A DNA stretch of 64,000 nt from positions 230,001-294,000 of the forward strand of contig LR877172.1 in NCBI GenBank assembly GCA_903995115.1, written 5' to 3'. Under the pieces are notes generated by a model. The model was not told the origin of the DNA. It made no database searches and saw only the letters and a program-made list of their open reading frames with translations. Position 1 is the stretch's first letter; every line of letters starts with the position of its first letter. The position numbers were made by a program, and so were the translations under genes. Positions 22,101 to 31,103 of this stretch are shown piece after piece. The stretch comes from Angomonas deanei. Lineage: Eukaryota > Euglenozoa > Kinetoplastea > Trypanosomatida > Trypanosomatidae.

Positions 22101-22370
22101 TTCGCTCGACTCCTCTTTTGCTTTTTTCGCCGTGCCGCTGGACTGTTGACGTGGGGTGTACAGATGCATTGCTGCGGTCGTGTTGGTATTTGTTTTGGTG
22201 TCATTAGTGGGGGTGATCGTCTCGGTTTGCACGGCAGGGACTGCTGCTGGCTCAGAAACTGCTTTTTCCTGATTTTCATCGTTGTTGTTATTTATTATTT
22301 CAGTGGTGGTGACATCCGTAGAGGGAGTTTCCGTTACATCGGGAACAACGTTTTCCGTATTGTTTTCCAT
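19113..22370 (-). CDS. Tubulin-tyrosine-ligase-like (TTLL) polyglutamylase
   Basis: 1085 residues with a TTL ATP-grasp core at about 340-720. Diagnostic segments are SKYSLVRKVAAEMGF, NLCWSDTV, FPSMFLLCRKGHL, FYPYTWTM, KYFIVKPNSGCQGRGI (ATP-binding lysine), YIVQEYLPRPLLIEGRKFDLR, CKHLTNYAVNKHS, FEILGVDILVD and the Mg-binding LMEVNHTPSL. This set matches the TTLL6/13-like polyglutamylase branch, which adds glutamate side chains to tubulin tails. The first 330 residues are Pro/Thr/Arg-rich and disordered. The C-terminal 350 are charged, with Glu/Lys-rich helices as in microtubule-binding regions of long TTLLs. Axonemal or subpellicular microtubules are the expected target in a flagellate. The start at 22370 follows a clear acceptor. 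Confidence 0.88.
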   Translation of the reverse strand: MENNTENVVPDVTETPSTDVTTTEIINNNNDENQEKAVSEPAAVPAVQTETITPTNDTKTNTNTTAAMHLYTPRQQSSGTAKKAKEESSERPPHRHADAKNYQPPVYKAKSPFIIRKQPPGTVPRHTASPPPPAEETINNKTVLVRTNDGRTVSRESSAPPSREVSQTPLEDHPSVARPVHPGGAAQPPKARLGSSDRPRVTRQRAGTSSVPVSAAAAYHAKGSSIGRTPAKGVTPRRVTPNTARPAMKREATPKSGAPPATETPNAYNSNLTSRKATRTATAPSHIRSTTPKTRRPDPSHTARMTALAKPEDPTNTTLQKAQTQKSVLTGRRSRPTRNIVNVSLSKYSLVRKVAAEMGFDVEETEAELNNYKFNLCWSDTVLPLTRITRFGNWQRSNHFPSMFLLCRKGHLGTTLGKMRRGLPSHFQFYPYTWTMRTERAQFMRYYAALRQKKLVKYFIVKPNSGCQGRGIVVTRDPYGTVEDLDNYIVQEYLPRPLLIEGRKFDLRVYVLLTSIREPSIFLFNDGLVRMCTEPYEAPTESNVKNTCKHLTNYAVNKHSAEYVFNTDIDHCDVGNKRNFKFFNQFLKNEGHDVDLFWSQVGFLVVKTIFAAQPQIRQVYDSCFPRNNDGYSCFEILGVDILVDHKLRPWLMEVNHTPSLATDTPLDLDIKGRLLRETWDIIDCRPEDYAVNRQKEREEFQKRNMPSWMRDQVQREEGKQREKERLARQEEQKEEEKEAGEQEAEKEMMGFVAEENTQDFMDLITERRRKEDKKLKDYFRVYPTENREYMLTYKTIRKLAESEAMVRGTAPPPPPAALQPNTNSERLRREMKDFSTMPINNNSNSASVQNSVSRGNRSRTPVGGKAVHRTRTPTYPMQGEGYKKIEQDMQRHRRRSSTHASDAPAAPSETKPTVAAVPENTKESEVENTKVEEAAVPVAEVPSHSTSSPKAESAKADDHPYVVPTETTKPAGGSPHSSPVKKKSLSPVKKNEPYRSTSKHITPVTGKKEEEQEREPSAATHSPTARRSSGGNSAPPKAVGKKTNTNLLTEEELQQLVSLEKQLVLEEENDPAPDEDDIESYNLDE

Positions 22371-22792
22371 TTTTAAGTTTTAGTTTTTTACGGTGATGAA
22401 TTATATATAATTTTTTTGAAGTGAATTTTTTTTTTCTTTTACAAATTTATATAAGGAGGAAGATAAAAGGTTTTTTCTCTCTCTCAAAAAGCGAAAAAAA
22501 AAAAAAAAGGATATAGCCGTTATTATAAAACGAGTCTATAAAATAAACTATAGGAAGTGAAAAAAAAAAAAAAAAGAACTATCACTTGAAAGAGATATTA
22601 TTTATGTTGTTTGTGTCTATTTAATGACCGTAATAAAAAAAGACTATTCTTAAAAAGAAAAAGAGAAATAGAAAATACAAATCGTACAGATTTTTCCTTG
22701 TTGTTGAAAAATTTCTTTGCCTACATAAAGTTAATAAAACCAAAAATTCCTTTTTTTATTTATTTTACATCCTTTACAATAAACCAGTTTTT
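22371..22792. other. Intergenic region, AT-rich
   Basis: 422 bases between TTLL and the USP-like gene, with A/T homopolymers. On the minus strand there is a strong pyrimidine tract feeding an AG at 22483-22484. No RNA or protein gene seen. Confidence 0.6.
22483..22484 (-). promoter_or_regulatory. Putative spliced-leader acceptor AG for TTLL
   Basis: A run of T with a few C (about 22486-22508 on the minus strand) ends in TTTTTGAG, about 110 nt before the start codon. Confidence 0.5.
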
Positions 22793-23968
22793 TCATGCCG
22801 GGGGAACCACCACACAATGAGGCTTCAGCAATCCCACTAACGCCTGCAGCAATACCAACGGTGCATCCCCACTCGTCACGACAAACTCCGTCTTGCCTAA
22901 CTGCTGATAATACCGTAGTACCTGCGACATACTATTCTCCAAATCCGGTTGGGCAATCTTTTTAGAGGCGGTGAGATGACAGACATTCACTGGCAGCAGT
23001 GGGACCGCTCGCTCGGCCTCCCCGCCTTCCTTCTCTTCCTCCTCCGCCTCCTTCTGCTCTTCATTATTATTATTATCACCGCCGATGGCGCCTGCTTCCT
23101 CTAATAATGCGGTAAGACTTTCCGTGTAGGTGGTAACACTCTCCTCACTGACCTCTGGGGTGGCGATGAGGAGTACGTGCACAGTATCCGCTGCTACCCC
23201 AGCCCGCCGACGGCTCAGCGCGTGACGGGTGGCGACGCCAATGGAGGCGAGGGACTGTTCTCCTTCTATCACCCCGAACACCATTTGACGTACTTTTGTC
23301 GTCGTCGGCCGCAGAGAGAGCCCGTCTTGCTTCATAATGTACAATACGTACTGTCGGCTCAGTTCCGCTAACGCCGCCGCGCACACCGTGCCCATCAGGA
23401 CATTCTTTCCCTCTACGGTGTTCCCTGCGCCGAGGACGAGCGTACTGCAGTGGTGGTGTTGTGCCCTTTGCGCCGCGTACTGAACTATTTTCAGTCCCCG
23501 TTGTTTTTTCAACTCATTCAGCTGTTCTGCCTCTTTCATTCGTTGTTCTTCCAATTCTTCTGGTGTGACGGTGCTGACCTCCGGCGCCTTCCCCTTCGCC
23601 TTGGCTGGTGCTGCCTTAGGAGAGAGAATACCACCACCCGGCGGGGGTACGGGGGCGGCGCTCGTCACGAGCGGTGGAAGCATCTCTGTCTCCATCTTGT
23701 ACTGCAGTGTGTCGCGCAGATACTTGTTTTCTGTGATCACCGTCATGGCGGACTGCATCACCAGCGGCAGCGACATGTTCTCGGACTCTCTATTGTTGTT
23801 GTTCTCCTCCCCCGCCTTGTGCCCGTCTGCCGCGTTGGGTTCCCTAGACCACATGTGCGTCACAATGAGCTGACATCCTTCGTGCTGGATGAAGTTACCA
23901 TTTTGACCGGCGTATTCTATTGCTCTCCCAGCGCTAGCGCCGCCGTCGTACAGCACCACTACGGACAT
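22793..23968 (-). CDS. Tandem universal-stress-protein-like (USP fold) protein
   Basis: 391 residues built like two USP (HUP-superfamily) domains. The first opens with the beta strand MSVVVLYDGGASAGRAIEYA and ends with a nucleotide-loop-like segment TLVLGAGNTVEGKNVLMGTVCAAALAELSRQYVLYI, which corresponds to the usual G-X-G-(9X)-G-S/T region. It is interrupted by an Ala/Pro/Lys-rich insertion (about residues 100-145). The second domain (from QMVFGVIEGEQSLASIGVATRHAL to HCVVVPPA) keeps the strand order but has a Glu-rich loop with an Asn run and no obvious glycine loop. USP domains bind ATP or sense stress in bacteria and plants; a role here is not known. Start at 23968; a long A run lies just before it in the mRNA. 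Confidence 0.6.
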   Translation of the reverse strand: MSVVVLYDGGASAGRAIEYAGQNGNFIQHEGCQLIVTHMWSREPNAADGHKAGEENNNNRESENMSLPLVMQSAMTVITENKYLRDTLQYKMETEMLPPLVTSAAPVPPPGGGILSPKAAPAKAKGKAPEVSTVTPEELEEQRMKEAEQLNELKKQRGLKIVQYAAQRAQHHHCSTLVLGAGNTVEGKNVLMGTVCAAALAELSRQYVLYIMKQDGLSLRPTTTKVRQMVFGVIEGEQSLASIGVATRHALSRRRAGVAADTVHVLLIATPEVSEESVTTYTESLTALLEEAGAIGGDNNNNEEQKEAEEEEKEGGEAERAVPLLPVNVCHLTASKKIAQPDLENSMSQVLRYYQQLGKTEFVVTSGDAPLVLLQALVGLLKPHCVVVPPA

Positions 23969-24225
23969 GATGCTATTTTTTTTTTTTTTGGAACTAAACT
24001 AAAAATTTCTAAAATAGAAAAAGAAAAAAAGAAAGAGTATTGATTTCACTAGTATTACTTTTATTTCTCCCATTTCGTTTTATTGTAAAAGAACGGATTC
24101 CACAAAGCAAAGTTTTTTTTTCTTCTGTTTAAGGTTACTTAGAGAAAAAAAAAAGGTATTCAAAAATATGATGATGGTACACTGTTACAATAACAAAAAT
24201 AAATATATATATGTGCGCTGCTGTC

Positions 24226-27187
24226 TTAAAAGCTGATTTCTCGTGGGGTCGGTTTGGTCAATATCCAGCCACTCTTATCATCGGGCTCGACCCCCGCCAC
24301 CGCCTCCTTCTCCTTCCAAATTTCTCTCATAATTTCATAGAGTGCCTTCGTATCCAAGGAGCAGTATTCCAGTAGCTGAATCCGAAGGGCCGACCACACC
24401 CGCTCTCGCATTTCTGCCGTGATGCAGTCGTCGCTGGCGTTACCAGAGTCCGGGTCCTTCCCTTGTTGTATCTGATGATGCCCAGTCGTGGTGTTGTGCA
24501 AGTCCTGCAGCGTCGTGCCACTCTCTTGATGGTACCACAGCCGGTACACGCCCATCGCATTCTCACCCTTCTGCTCGTCGTGCTCGCTGTCGTCGTCGCC
24601 GTCTTCTTCGTTAATGTCGGTGCCAAAGACACCGTACTGGAAGTCGGGGCACACCGCGGGTAACACCTTCTTGAGCGAGTTCGACCCACTCGCGTTCGGG
24701 TGCACAAACCCTTTTTTAATTAATTCCATCGTGTCCAGGAAGAAAAAGTGTTTCACCTCTTCCTTGAAACGATCCTCTAGCTGACCCAACTTTTCTAGAC
24801 AGCTCTTTTCAAACGAGGCAAAGTGGGCAATGAAGCAGCCGTCGTAAGGGTTCACTGGACCGTCGAGTGGACTGTCCTTGGTGACCTTCACCGCCTTCTT
24901 TTTACGTCGCCGCTTCCCACTGGCCGCCGCCTCCGCCGCGAGCGCCTCCTCCTCCGCGTTCAGGATACTCTCCAGCTCCCCTGAGGCCGTCATCTCCGCC
25001 TTCTTCTTTTCTCGCTCCAGGGTCACCAGCCGCATCAGCTCCTCAATACAACCGTTCCTGGGGTCGACGTTGGGGGAATAGCCTTTTCCAAAGTGTAAGA
25101 AGTCATAATGCTGCGGGGTCTCGGTGAGCACGTCGTGCTGGAAGACATCCAAGGAGAACTGAAAGGGCACTGCCTGGTAGGCGGTCTCCCGCTGAAAGGG
25201 GGGAAGGGCGAACTGGGCGGCCTCAAAGTCAATGATAAAACAGGGATAGCGAATTTTTTGAAAAAAGTTTTCAATCTCGGAGGGGTTCACGGCAATTTTA
25301 CCTTCGGAGACGGTTTTCACATAACGCAGCTGCGGCGCGGAGAGCTTTATCTTACCACACTTATGCAGGTAGAGCAAGTCTCGCACGGTGCGCAGTCCTT
25401 CTGCCCACCACACCACCTTCTTGGAGACAGGACTAGACGGTAAAGTAAAAAGATGATTGTCTTGTGTCAGTAAAGGATCCTCCTCGTGACACGGCAGACA
25501 CTTTCCCTCGGTGAAGAATGGGCAGACGTCGTGCCGGGAGCAGTGCGTGCCTAGAAACTTACTATACAGGCGGGTACTCAGTGGAGAGCGCCAGGAGATC
25601 AGGGGTGGCATCGACCTTTGCCTTGGCAGCCTTCTTGCCGCCTCGCTTCTTGGTCTCTTTTGCTTCTTCCTTCTGTTGCGCTTCTTGCTGCAGTGCTAGC
25701 GTAGACGACACCGCCTTTCCGTTCGGGCTCTTGGACGACATGCTCGTCCACTCCTCGTCATTCTCCCCTTTTAAGGCGACCTGCACAATGTTAGCGGTGT
25801 GATGGGTGAGTAACTCCTCCAGCGCCCTCTGCTGAATGTTAAAAATATTATGTTCCATCGCATCCTTCGTCTTGAGCGAGCGAGAGCTGCGGGCGGGGCC
25901 GTACTTGTTATTCTTGGCATGCAAGACCCGCAGCTGTTCCTGCAGTCCTGCCACCTCCAGCGGAACGTTCAGCGTGACAGGAAGGTCAAACGGGTTCGAG
26001 GCGGATTGTCTCGATTTAATATCAATCAGTTCTTCCAACGGCAGTCGTTGGATAAACTTTACTAGTCGGGATGGGTCGCAGTCCATGAGGGTGGCCGGCC
26101 CGGGGAAGTAGTTGCGGATGTGCAAGATACCACTCCGCTTCAGGTCGATCGGTGCCTCCACCTGCGCCGTGTCCGCTAACATGTGCCCTTTTTCATTTTC
26201 CTCGTTCATGCCGTCGAGGTCAATGTTCAAAAATCGTTTACGAATGGAAATTGGAATGTGTGGTTGGGTAATCCACAGTCGAAACGCTAATAGAGAGTAG
26301 TGTATGCGCAACAAACACTGCGAGGTGCGGGCAGGCGTGCTGACGGGGTCTAGGCTCGCCATGGACTCCAGGATCACCCACTGGTTGTCCTTGGCTCGAA
26401 AGCGAATGACACACGGTCGGGCGCGCAGCTCTATGGGCGGGGCACCGCCTGCCGCCCCTCCGGACGACTTCCCGTAAAACGGGACGGCAAAGGCAGGACG
26501 GTGTAACGTCAGGGACGGTGCCTGCTCCCCCAGAGAGGCGTACGCGGTCTCAAAGTAGTGCCGTATCACCTCCTCGGTGTGCTGCACCGCCATGTGAAAG
26601 TCGGTCTCTTGAATGAGAATCGCTTTACTACCGAACTGCAGTCGGTCCCAGCGCCTAGCCAGCTCGTTGAAGCCTGCCGCGTCATCCAGGAAGACGGCCT
26701 CTCCTATCGATGTTTTGGGTGCCAAGTCGTTGCGAAATTGTTGCAAGTAGAATTTTTTTGGACACACCAACGAGGCGGAAAAGGTTCTATGGGTGAGGAC
26801 AACGGTATCCTTTGACGGGGCGTCATCTGGTGCACTCTCCTTCTTCTTTTTATTCGCCTCCGCTTTACTATCGTCTGGGTAAGTGGCTTCCATGTCGGTG
26901 GCCAGCACTTCATCCAAGTCCGCGAACGGTGTCGTCCGCTCTTTGAACGATTCTAATATTCGATTAAACCCTTCCTCGGAGTCCACCGGCTGCAGCATTT
27001 TGGCCGTTACTTTTTCCGCTACTTTTGGAACCTTTGCTTTACTATTTTGTTTTTCTGTACTCCCCTTGGTAGAGGCTATTCGTTTATGGTGTAATAAGGC
27101 TAGACTAGTGGGGCTAACGCTCGCCAGCATGGTGCCCCATTCGTAACCATTGATCACACGTGAGACGACATTGTATCGTCGTAACAT
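24226..27187 (-). CDS. Cas4-like/DUF2779 nuclease, probably mitochondrial, frame interrupted once
   Basis: Two frames overlapping at 25562-25611 make one protein of about 986 residues, joined by one extra base near 25569-25574. The N-terminus is mitochondrial-like (MLRRYNVVSRVI). Next comes a Cas4/RecB-like half with SASLVCPKKFYLQQF and a cysteine cluster HCSRHDVCPFF...GKCLPC after the junction, matching the four-cysteine Fe-S layout. The usual D and ExK residues appear replaced (RPCVIRF, ILESMAS), so this half may be inactive. The C-terminal half matches DUF2779: YPCFIIDFEAAQFALPPF, PFQFSLDVF, AHFASFEKSCLEKL, DTMELIKK, SLKKVLPAV and LEYCSLDTKALYEIM, a DnaQ-like exonuclease with its acidic residues kept. 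I know DUF2779 mainly from bacteria and archaea. A role in kinetoplast DNA or RNA turnover is inference. Confidence 0.78.
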
Positions 27188-27376
27188 GATTACGAAGAAT
27201 AGTTCTAAAAAAACAAAAAGGATTGGAAGGGGAGAAAAAGAAGATTAGAATAAAATGTTAACAGCTTTTTGTTGTTGTCTCTTTTTTTTCCCCCTAAGTG
27301 AAGCCAACATGTATTTGCAAACGATAATGAACCATAATATACAGTAGTAAACATTACACACCACTCTTTTTCATTA

Positions 27377-28969
27377 TTATCCAGGAGGGGTAGGAGAGGT
27401 GTCCACCCGCATCATGAGCAGAAATAGAATAAAGATCAAGGCGACCATGGGCACCATATACGCCGGCTTGGAGAAGAATAGTTTCACCTTGGGAGAACCG
27501 CGAGCTGCCGCAAACCACGCTGGTAACATTCTACCAGTGCTGTTAGTATTTGTACTAGTCATGGCTGCTGGTCGGCTGGCCCCGGTGTCTGGTGCTGGCT
27601 TCACCGGTTGTGGGGTGAGGAGTGCGGCCTGCTGGGAGAGTTGCCGTCGTGCCTCATTCAACTTATTCTCTGCGGAGGCGACTAACAGTTGCTTTCGATG
27701 GACTTCTTCCTCCTTGAAGTTTAGCGCCTTCTCCCGTTCTTCCAGTTCTGCCTCTCTGGCGGTGATATTCTTTTTTGAGCTTTGCAGCGGGGTTTTACCG
27801 GGTGTCAGGAAGCTGTGCTCCTCCTCCGTGGTCTGCTGCGGGGTCTTATCTATCGACTGCTCCTCCTCGTCTGCCTCCCTACGCAAGGACGGGGATTGCT
27901 CCAACAGATCGTAATACTTCTTGCGCCAACTATCGGCCTCATCGGTCTTTTCCTCCACGGTGGTCTGCAGCTGATGGATTCGCTGTCGATCTCCCTCAGA
28001 GAGTAATAAGCTTTGTAGGGCCGCCTCTCTGCTAGCCGCCTCTTCCGTGAGGTCGTCCACATCCTTATTGGCGGCAGTGAGTCGTTCGTGCAGGTCGTGC
28101 TCCTGTCGCTCTAGTTGTTGTACCTTCTCCATCGCTAAGGCGAGCTCCTTACTGAGGGTGGCGACCTTGGCGGCGTAGCGCTTGTCCAGGTTGTGCTGCT
28201 CGTCCTGCCCACTGGCCAGTCGCTGCTGTAAGTTATTCTGATCGGACTCGGACTGTCGTAACAAGGCCTGCACCATGCTCGTCTGCTCCTGCTGCCGCTG
28301 CAGCTCATACCGTAGCTCCTGTACCGTCTGGGTGAGACTCTCCGCCTGCTCCTTTTCTCTTTCCCACTTTTCGGTGAGGAGCGCCAACTCGGATTGTAAA
28401 GTATCCACATCTAACAGACCTTTCTTTTCTGCCTCCTCCGCGGCCTCTAATTCATGCAATTCCTTCAAGTCGTCCTCTACCGGCACCTTTTGTCGTAGGG
28501 CCGTCACCTCTCCAGTTAGTCGTTCTACTTCTTCTTTTTTTGATTGGAGCGACTTTTCCAGCTTGGCGAGTGCCGCCTGATGCGCCTCCTCTTGCTCCCG
28601 CAGCTGTCGCTCATATTCGACCCGTTCTACCGATGTAATACGCTCCGTTACATTTTTGATTTCCTCCGCGTGCGATAACTGCAGTTGCACCTTTTCCTCC
28701 TTGAGTGTCTGCACGCTAGACTGTAGGGTCTTATTCTCGTCTCGCAGGACCCCACTCCTATCTTTGAATTCGGTGGACAGCTGTAGACGAAGGTTGGCCA
28801 AGGCCTTTTCCTTTTCTTCCAAGACCACTTTCAGTTCTTCCCGTAGTTTGTTGTTTTTGCTGGCCGCCTCTTTTAGTTGTGCGGCTGCCATCTTCTTCCA
28901 CGCCTCTGTCTCTTCCTGCAACTTTTTGAGTTTTTCCTCAGCGGAGACGACCCCATCGCCGCCGTCCAT
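27377..28969 (-). CDS. Golgin-like coiled-coil protein with C-terminal membrane anchor
   Basis: 530 residues. About residues 5-440 form near-continuous coiled coil rich in Glu, Lys, Gln and Leu (for example KLKKLQEETEAWKKMAAAQL). A Ser/Thr/Pro linker follows, then one C-terminal transmembrane helix YMVPMVALIFILFLLMM and a short tail ending in PTPPG. Long coiled coil plus a tail anchor is the layout of golgin-84, CASP and giantin, which tether vesicles at the Golgi. The sequence of the coil itself is not diagnostic, so this is a structural analogy. It lies between the DUF2779 nuclease and the OPA3-like gene. Confidence 0.6.
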   Translation of the reverse strand: MDGGDGVVSAEEKLKKLQEETEAWKKMAAAQLKEAASKNNKLREELKVVLEEKEKALANLRLQLSTEFKDRSGVLRDENKTLQSSVQTLKEEKVQLQLSHAEEIKNVTERITSVERVEYERQLREQEEAHQAALAKLEKSLQSKKEEVERLTGEVTALRQKVPVEDDLKELHELEAAEEAEKKGLLDVDTLQSELALLTEKWEREKEQAESLTQTVQELRYELQRQQEQTSMVQALLRQSESDQNNLQQRLASGQDEQHNLDKRYAAKVATLSKELALAMEKVQQLERQEHDLHERLTAANKDVDDLTEEAASREAALQSLLLSEGDRQRIHQLQTTVEEKTDEADSWRKKYYDLLEQSPSLRREADEEEQSIDKTPQQTTEEEHSFLTPGKTPLQSSKKNITAREAELEEREKALNFKEEEVHRKQLLVASAENKLNEARRQLSQQAALLTPQPVKPAPDTGASRPAAMTSTNTNSTGRMLPAWFAAARGSPKVKLFFSKPAYMVPMVALIFILFLLMMRVDTSPTPPG

Positions 28970-29227
28970 GGGAGAATAAAATAACTAATTTTAGACTTGC
29001 TGGTAAATAAAAATGTGAAAAAAGTATAGATTTGATGATTTCTATCTCTGGCGTTGATGATCACAACGGGAAATATCTATTTTTATCTTTCGATCCCATA
29101 AAGTGTCAACAGCAAACAAAAACAAAAAATGTGAACATGTCATATAAATATAGTTTTTTTTTTTTTTTTTTTTAAAGAATCAAAAAACCGAACGGGGAAC
29201 CACAACATTTTTTTTTTTTTCATTTCG

Positions 29228-30475
29228 CTACTTTTTTTTCTGAATATTTTCCTCCCTCAAAAGTCGATCGAGTTCACTTTTCATCTGTGCCGTTTCATCG
29301 TGTTTACTAACCTTTGGTTGGCCGCTAGGGGTCTGCGTCGGTAGGAGCGATCCCCCGCTGTAGGAGGGACCGGACGTCAGCCGCACCACTGGTTTGTCCT
29401 TCCCCTCCGGCGAGACGGTGACGTCCATGACACCACTCACCGCACTCTGCACGACCCCCACCGTGACCTCCGCGAGCTGGCGGAGGGAGTGGAGCCGACC
29501 CTGCAGCTGTAGCTTCGGCACCGGTGGCAGCTCGCTGACCTGCAGGTTACTCTTTTCGACCAACTCTTGGGACAGACGGGCTAACTCATTTACTTTTGCC
29601 TCTACCGCTTCCAGACGACTATTGACGTACGCCTCCTTGGCCGCGGTGGTCTTCCACTGCTGTTTGAGCTCAATATAAAGAATGGTAGCCATCACCAGGT
29701 AGGCGAGCAGCTCAATTAGCAATTCCGCCCCGGCGTCCACCAGCCGCTTCTCGGGGAAGGGGGATAAGAAGTTGTGCCGGAAGACATCGTAGCTACTGCG
29801 ATACGGGTGTCGTATGAAGACACGGGTGGCCTCTCCCACAGACCGCTTGGGGTCTAGGAAGACGGTCTTGTCGTAGGTGTCGGTGCTATCTTTTGGGAGC
29901 GGGCCGTACGTCATTTCTAACAATAAACTACGCGAGCGAGGGGCGATGACACTGTCAATGTTGACGGTGTGTATCTTTTCCTCCTCCTTCTTTTCTTCCC
30001 CCTCTGCGGTGGCGGCTGGCTTCTCTTCCTCTGTTTTTTTCTCTTTCGTGCTGGGGTTCACGTCTTTGAGAAATTCCTTAATATTAATACGACGGGAGGA
30101 GGAAGAGAGAATGGGCGTTTCTGAGGCAGCGGACGGTGCTGCCGCCGCTTCTGGTGTCGTGGCTCCCTCTTCCTGCTTCTTTTTTTCCTCCGCCTTCTTC
30201 TCGTCCGCTAGCTGTTCCTTCACGGCCTCCTCCTCTACCCGCTTCTTCCGTGCCTCCTCCTCCTTCTGCAGTCGCTGCTCTCTCTTCTGCTGCTCCTGCC
30301 GAGACCACTCCGCGATGGTGCCTTGCATACCGAGGGACACACGGCCTAACCCGATGCAGACACTATGCGTGAGGCCACGTTTGGTATTCGCACGGCTGAC
30401 AATCGCACGGACTGCCGGCCGTGTGATCTGACGGACGGCGAGGAAGATAAATTTCAGTCCGGGGAGGGCGACCAT
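29228..30475 (-). CDS. OPA3: OPA3-like mitochondrial protein
   Basis: 415 residues from the ATG at 30475; an in-frame extension to 30712 codes for Lys and Phe runs from A/T-rich leader DNA and is not counted. The N-terminus LPGLKFIFLAVRQITRPAVRAI...GLTHSVCIGLGRVSLGMQGTIAEW is the OPA3 signature (LP-x-x-K, RQISKP, a CxxxG(Q)xYH-like patch). The hydrophobic segment AGAELLIELLAYLVMATILYIEL with the following coil matches the OPA3 C-terminal region. OPA3 sits in the mitochondrial membranes and affects organelle shape. Here the two conserved parts are separated by about 140 residues of Glu/Lys-rich sequence, making the protein more than twice the usual 180 residues. A C-terminal tail of about 80 residues is also extra. 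Confidence 0.75.
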   Translation of the reverse strand: MVALPGLKFIFLAVRQITRPAVRAIVSRANTKRGLTHSVCIGLGRVSLGMQGTIAEWSRQEQQKREQRLQKEEEARKKRVEEEAVKEQLADEKKAEEKKKQEEGATTPEAAAAPSAASETPILSSSSRRINIKEFLKDVNPSTKEKKTEEEKPAATAEGEEKKEEEKIHTVNIDSVIAPRSRSLLLEMTYGPLPKDSTDTYDKTVFLDPKRSVGEATRVFIRHPYRSSYDVFRHNFLSPFPEKRLVDAGAELLIELLAYLVMATILYIELKQQWKTTAAKEAYVNSRLEAVEAKVNELARLSQELVEKSNLQVSELPPVPKLQLQGRLHSLRQLAEVTVGVVQSAVSGVMDVTVSPEGKDKPVVRLTSGPSYSGGSLLPTQTPSGQPKVSKHDETAQMKSELDRLLREENIQKKK

Positions 30476-31103
30476 ATCGTCGGAGGGATCGGTACCGGTG
30501 TGATGGCTCACCTTTCCTTGATTATTATGGTTATAGAAGACTTTTTTTTTTTTTGAAAAGATGTGAGGAAAAAAAAAAAAGTTGTACGTTTCTTGTTTTC
30601 TACATGCATTTTTTCCACAGAGGAGAGATACACCTCTGAAGGACAGTCGTTTTTTTTTTTTTTTACGCATAATACGCACGAAACTTATCATAAATAGAAA
30701 TGAATAAATCAAAAAAAGAGAGTGTCCTACTTTTTTCTTTTTTTTCTAGTCATGTAAGTTTAGAGGTTTGTATTACTATAACAATACTTTTAATTCCTTT
30801 GATATATATATATGAGAAACAAAACAAAATTTCCTATTTTTTTTATGTCATAAAAAATGGTTCTCAATGGCTAGTATTGCCTCTTTTTTTTTATACATGC
30901 TTTTTTTTTTAAATTTTTTTTTCTCTGATTCTATAATGACTGGAAAACAAACAAAGAAGAGACAAAACACTCTTTGATATATAGTGTTTCTCTCTCTTTC
31001 ATATTTCAGTTCTACTCTTAAAAAAAAAAAAAATGATCAAAGAAAAAGCAAAAAAAAAAAAAAATGAGAAGTGTGTCATCCTTTCTTCTTTTTTTTTTTT
31101 TTT
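30476..31103. other. Intergenic region, AT-rich
   Basis: 628 bases between OPA3-like and 14-3-3. It has many A/T homopolymers of 9-14 bases. On the minus strand a T12 run followed by CCTCACATCTTTTC lies about 75-105 nt before the OPA3 start and may serve its acceptor. No gene seen. Confidence 0.55.

Noticed and set aside
24226-27187. CRISPR-associated Cas4 as part of a CRISPR system
   Set aside because: No repeat-spacer array or other cas genes; the DUF2779 fusion and the eukaryotic gene array argue for a stand-alone nuclease.
30476-30712. N-terminal extension of the OPA3-like protein
   Set aside because: It codes for Lys/Phe runs from A/T tracts and lies upstream of the probable acceptor; the OPA3 family starts right at the ATG at 30475.
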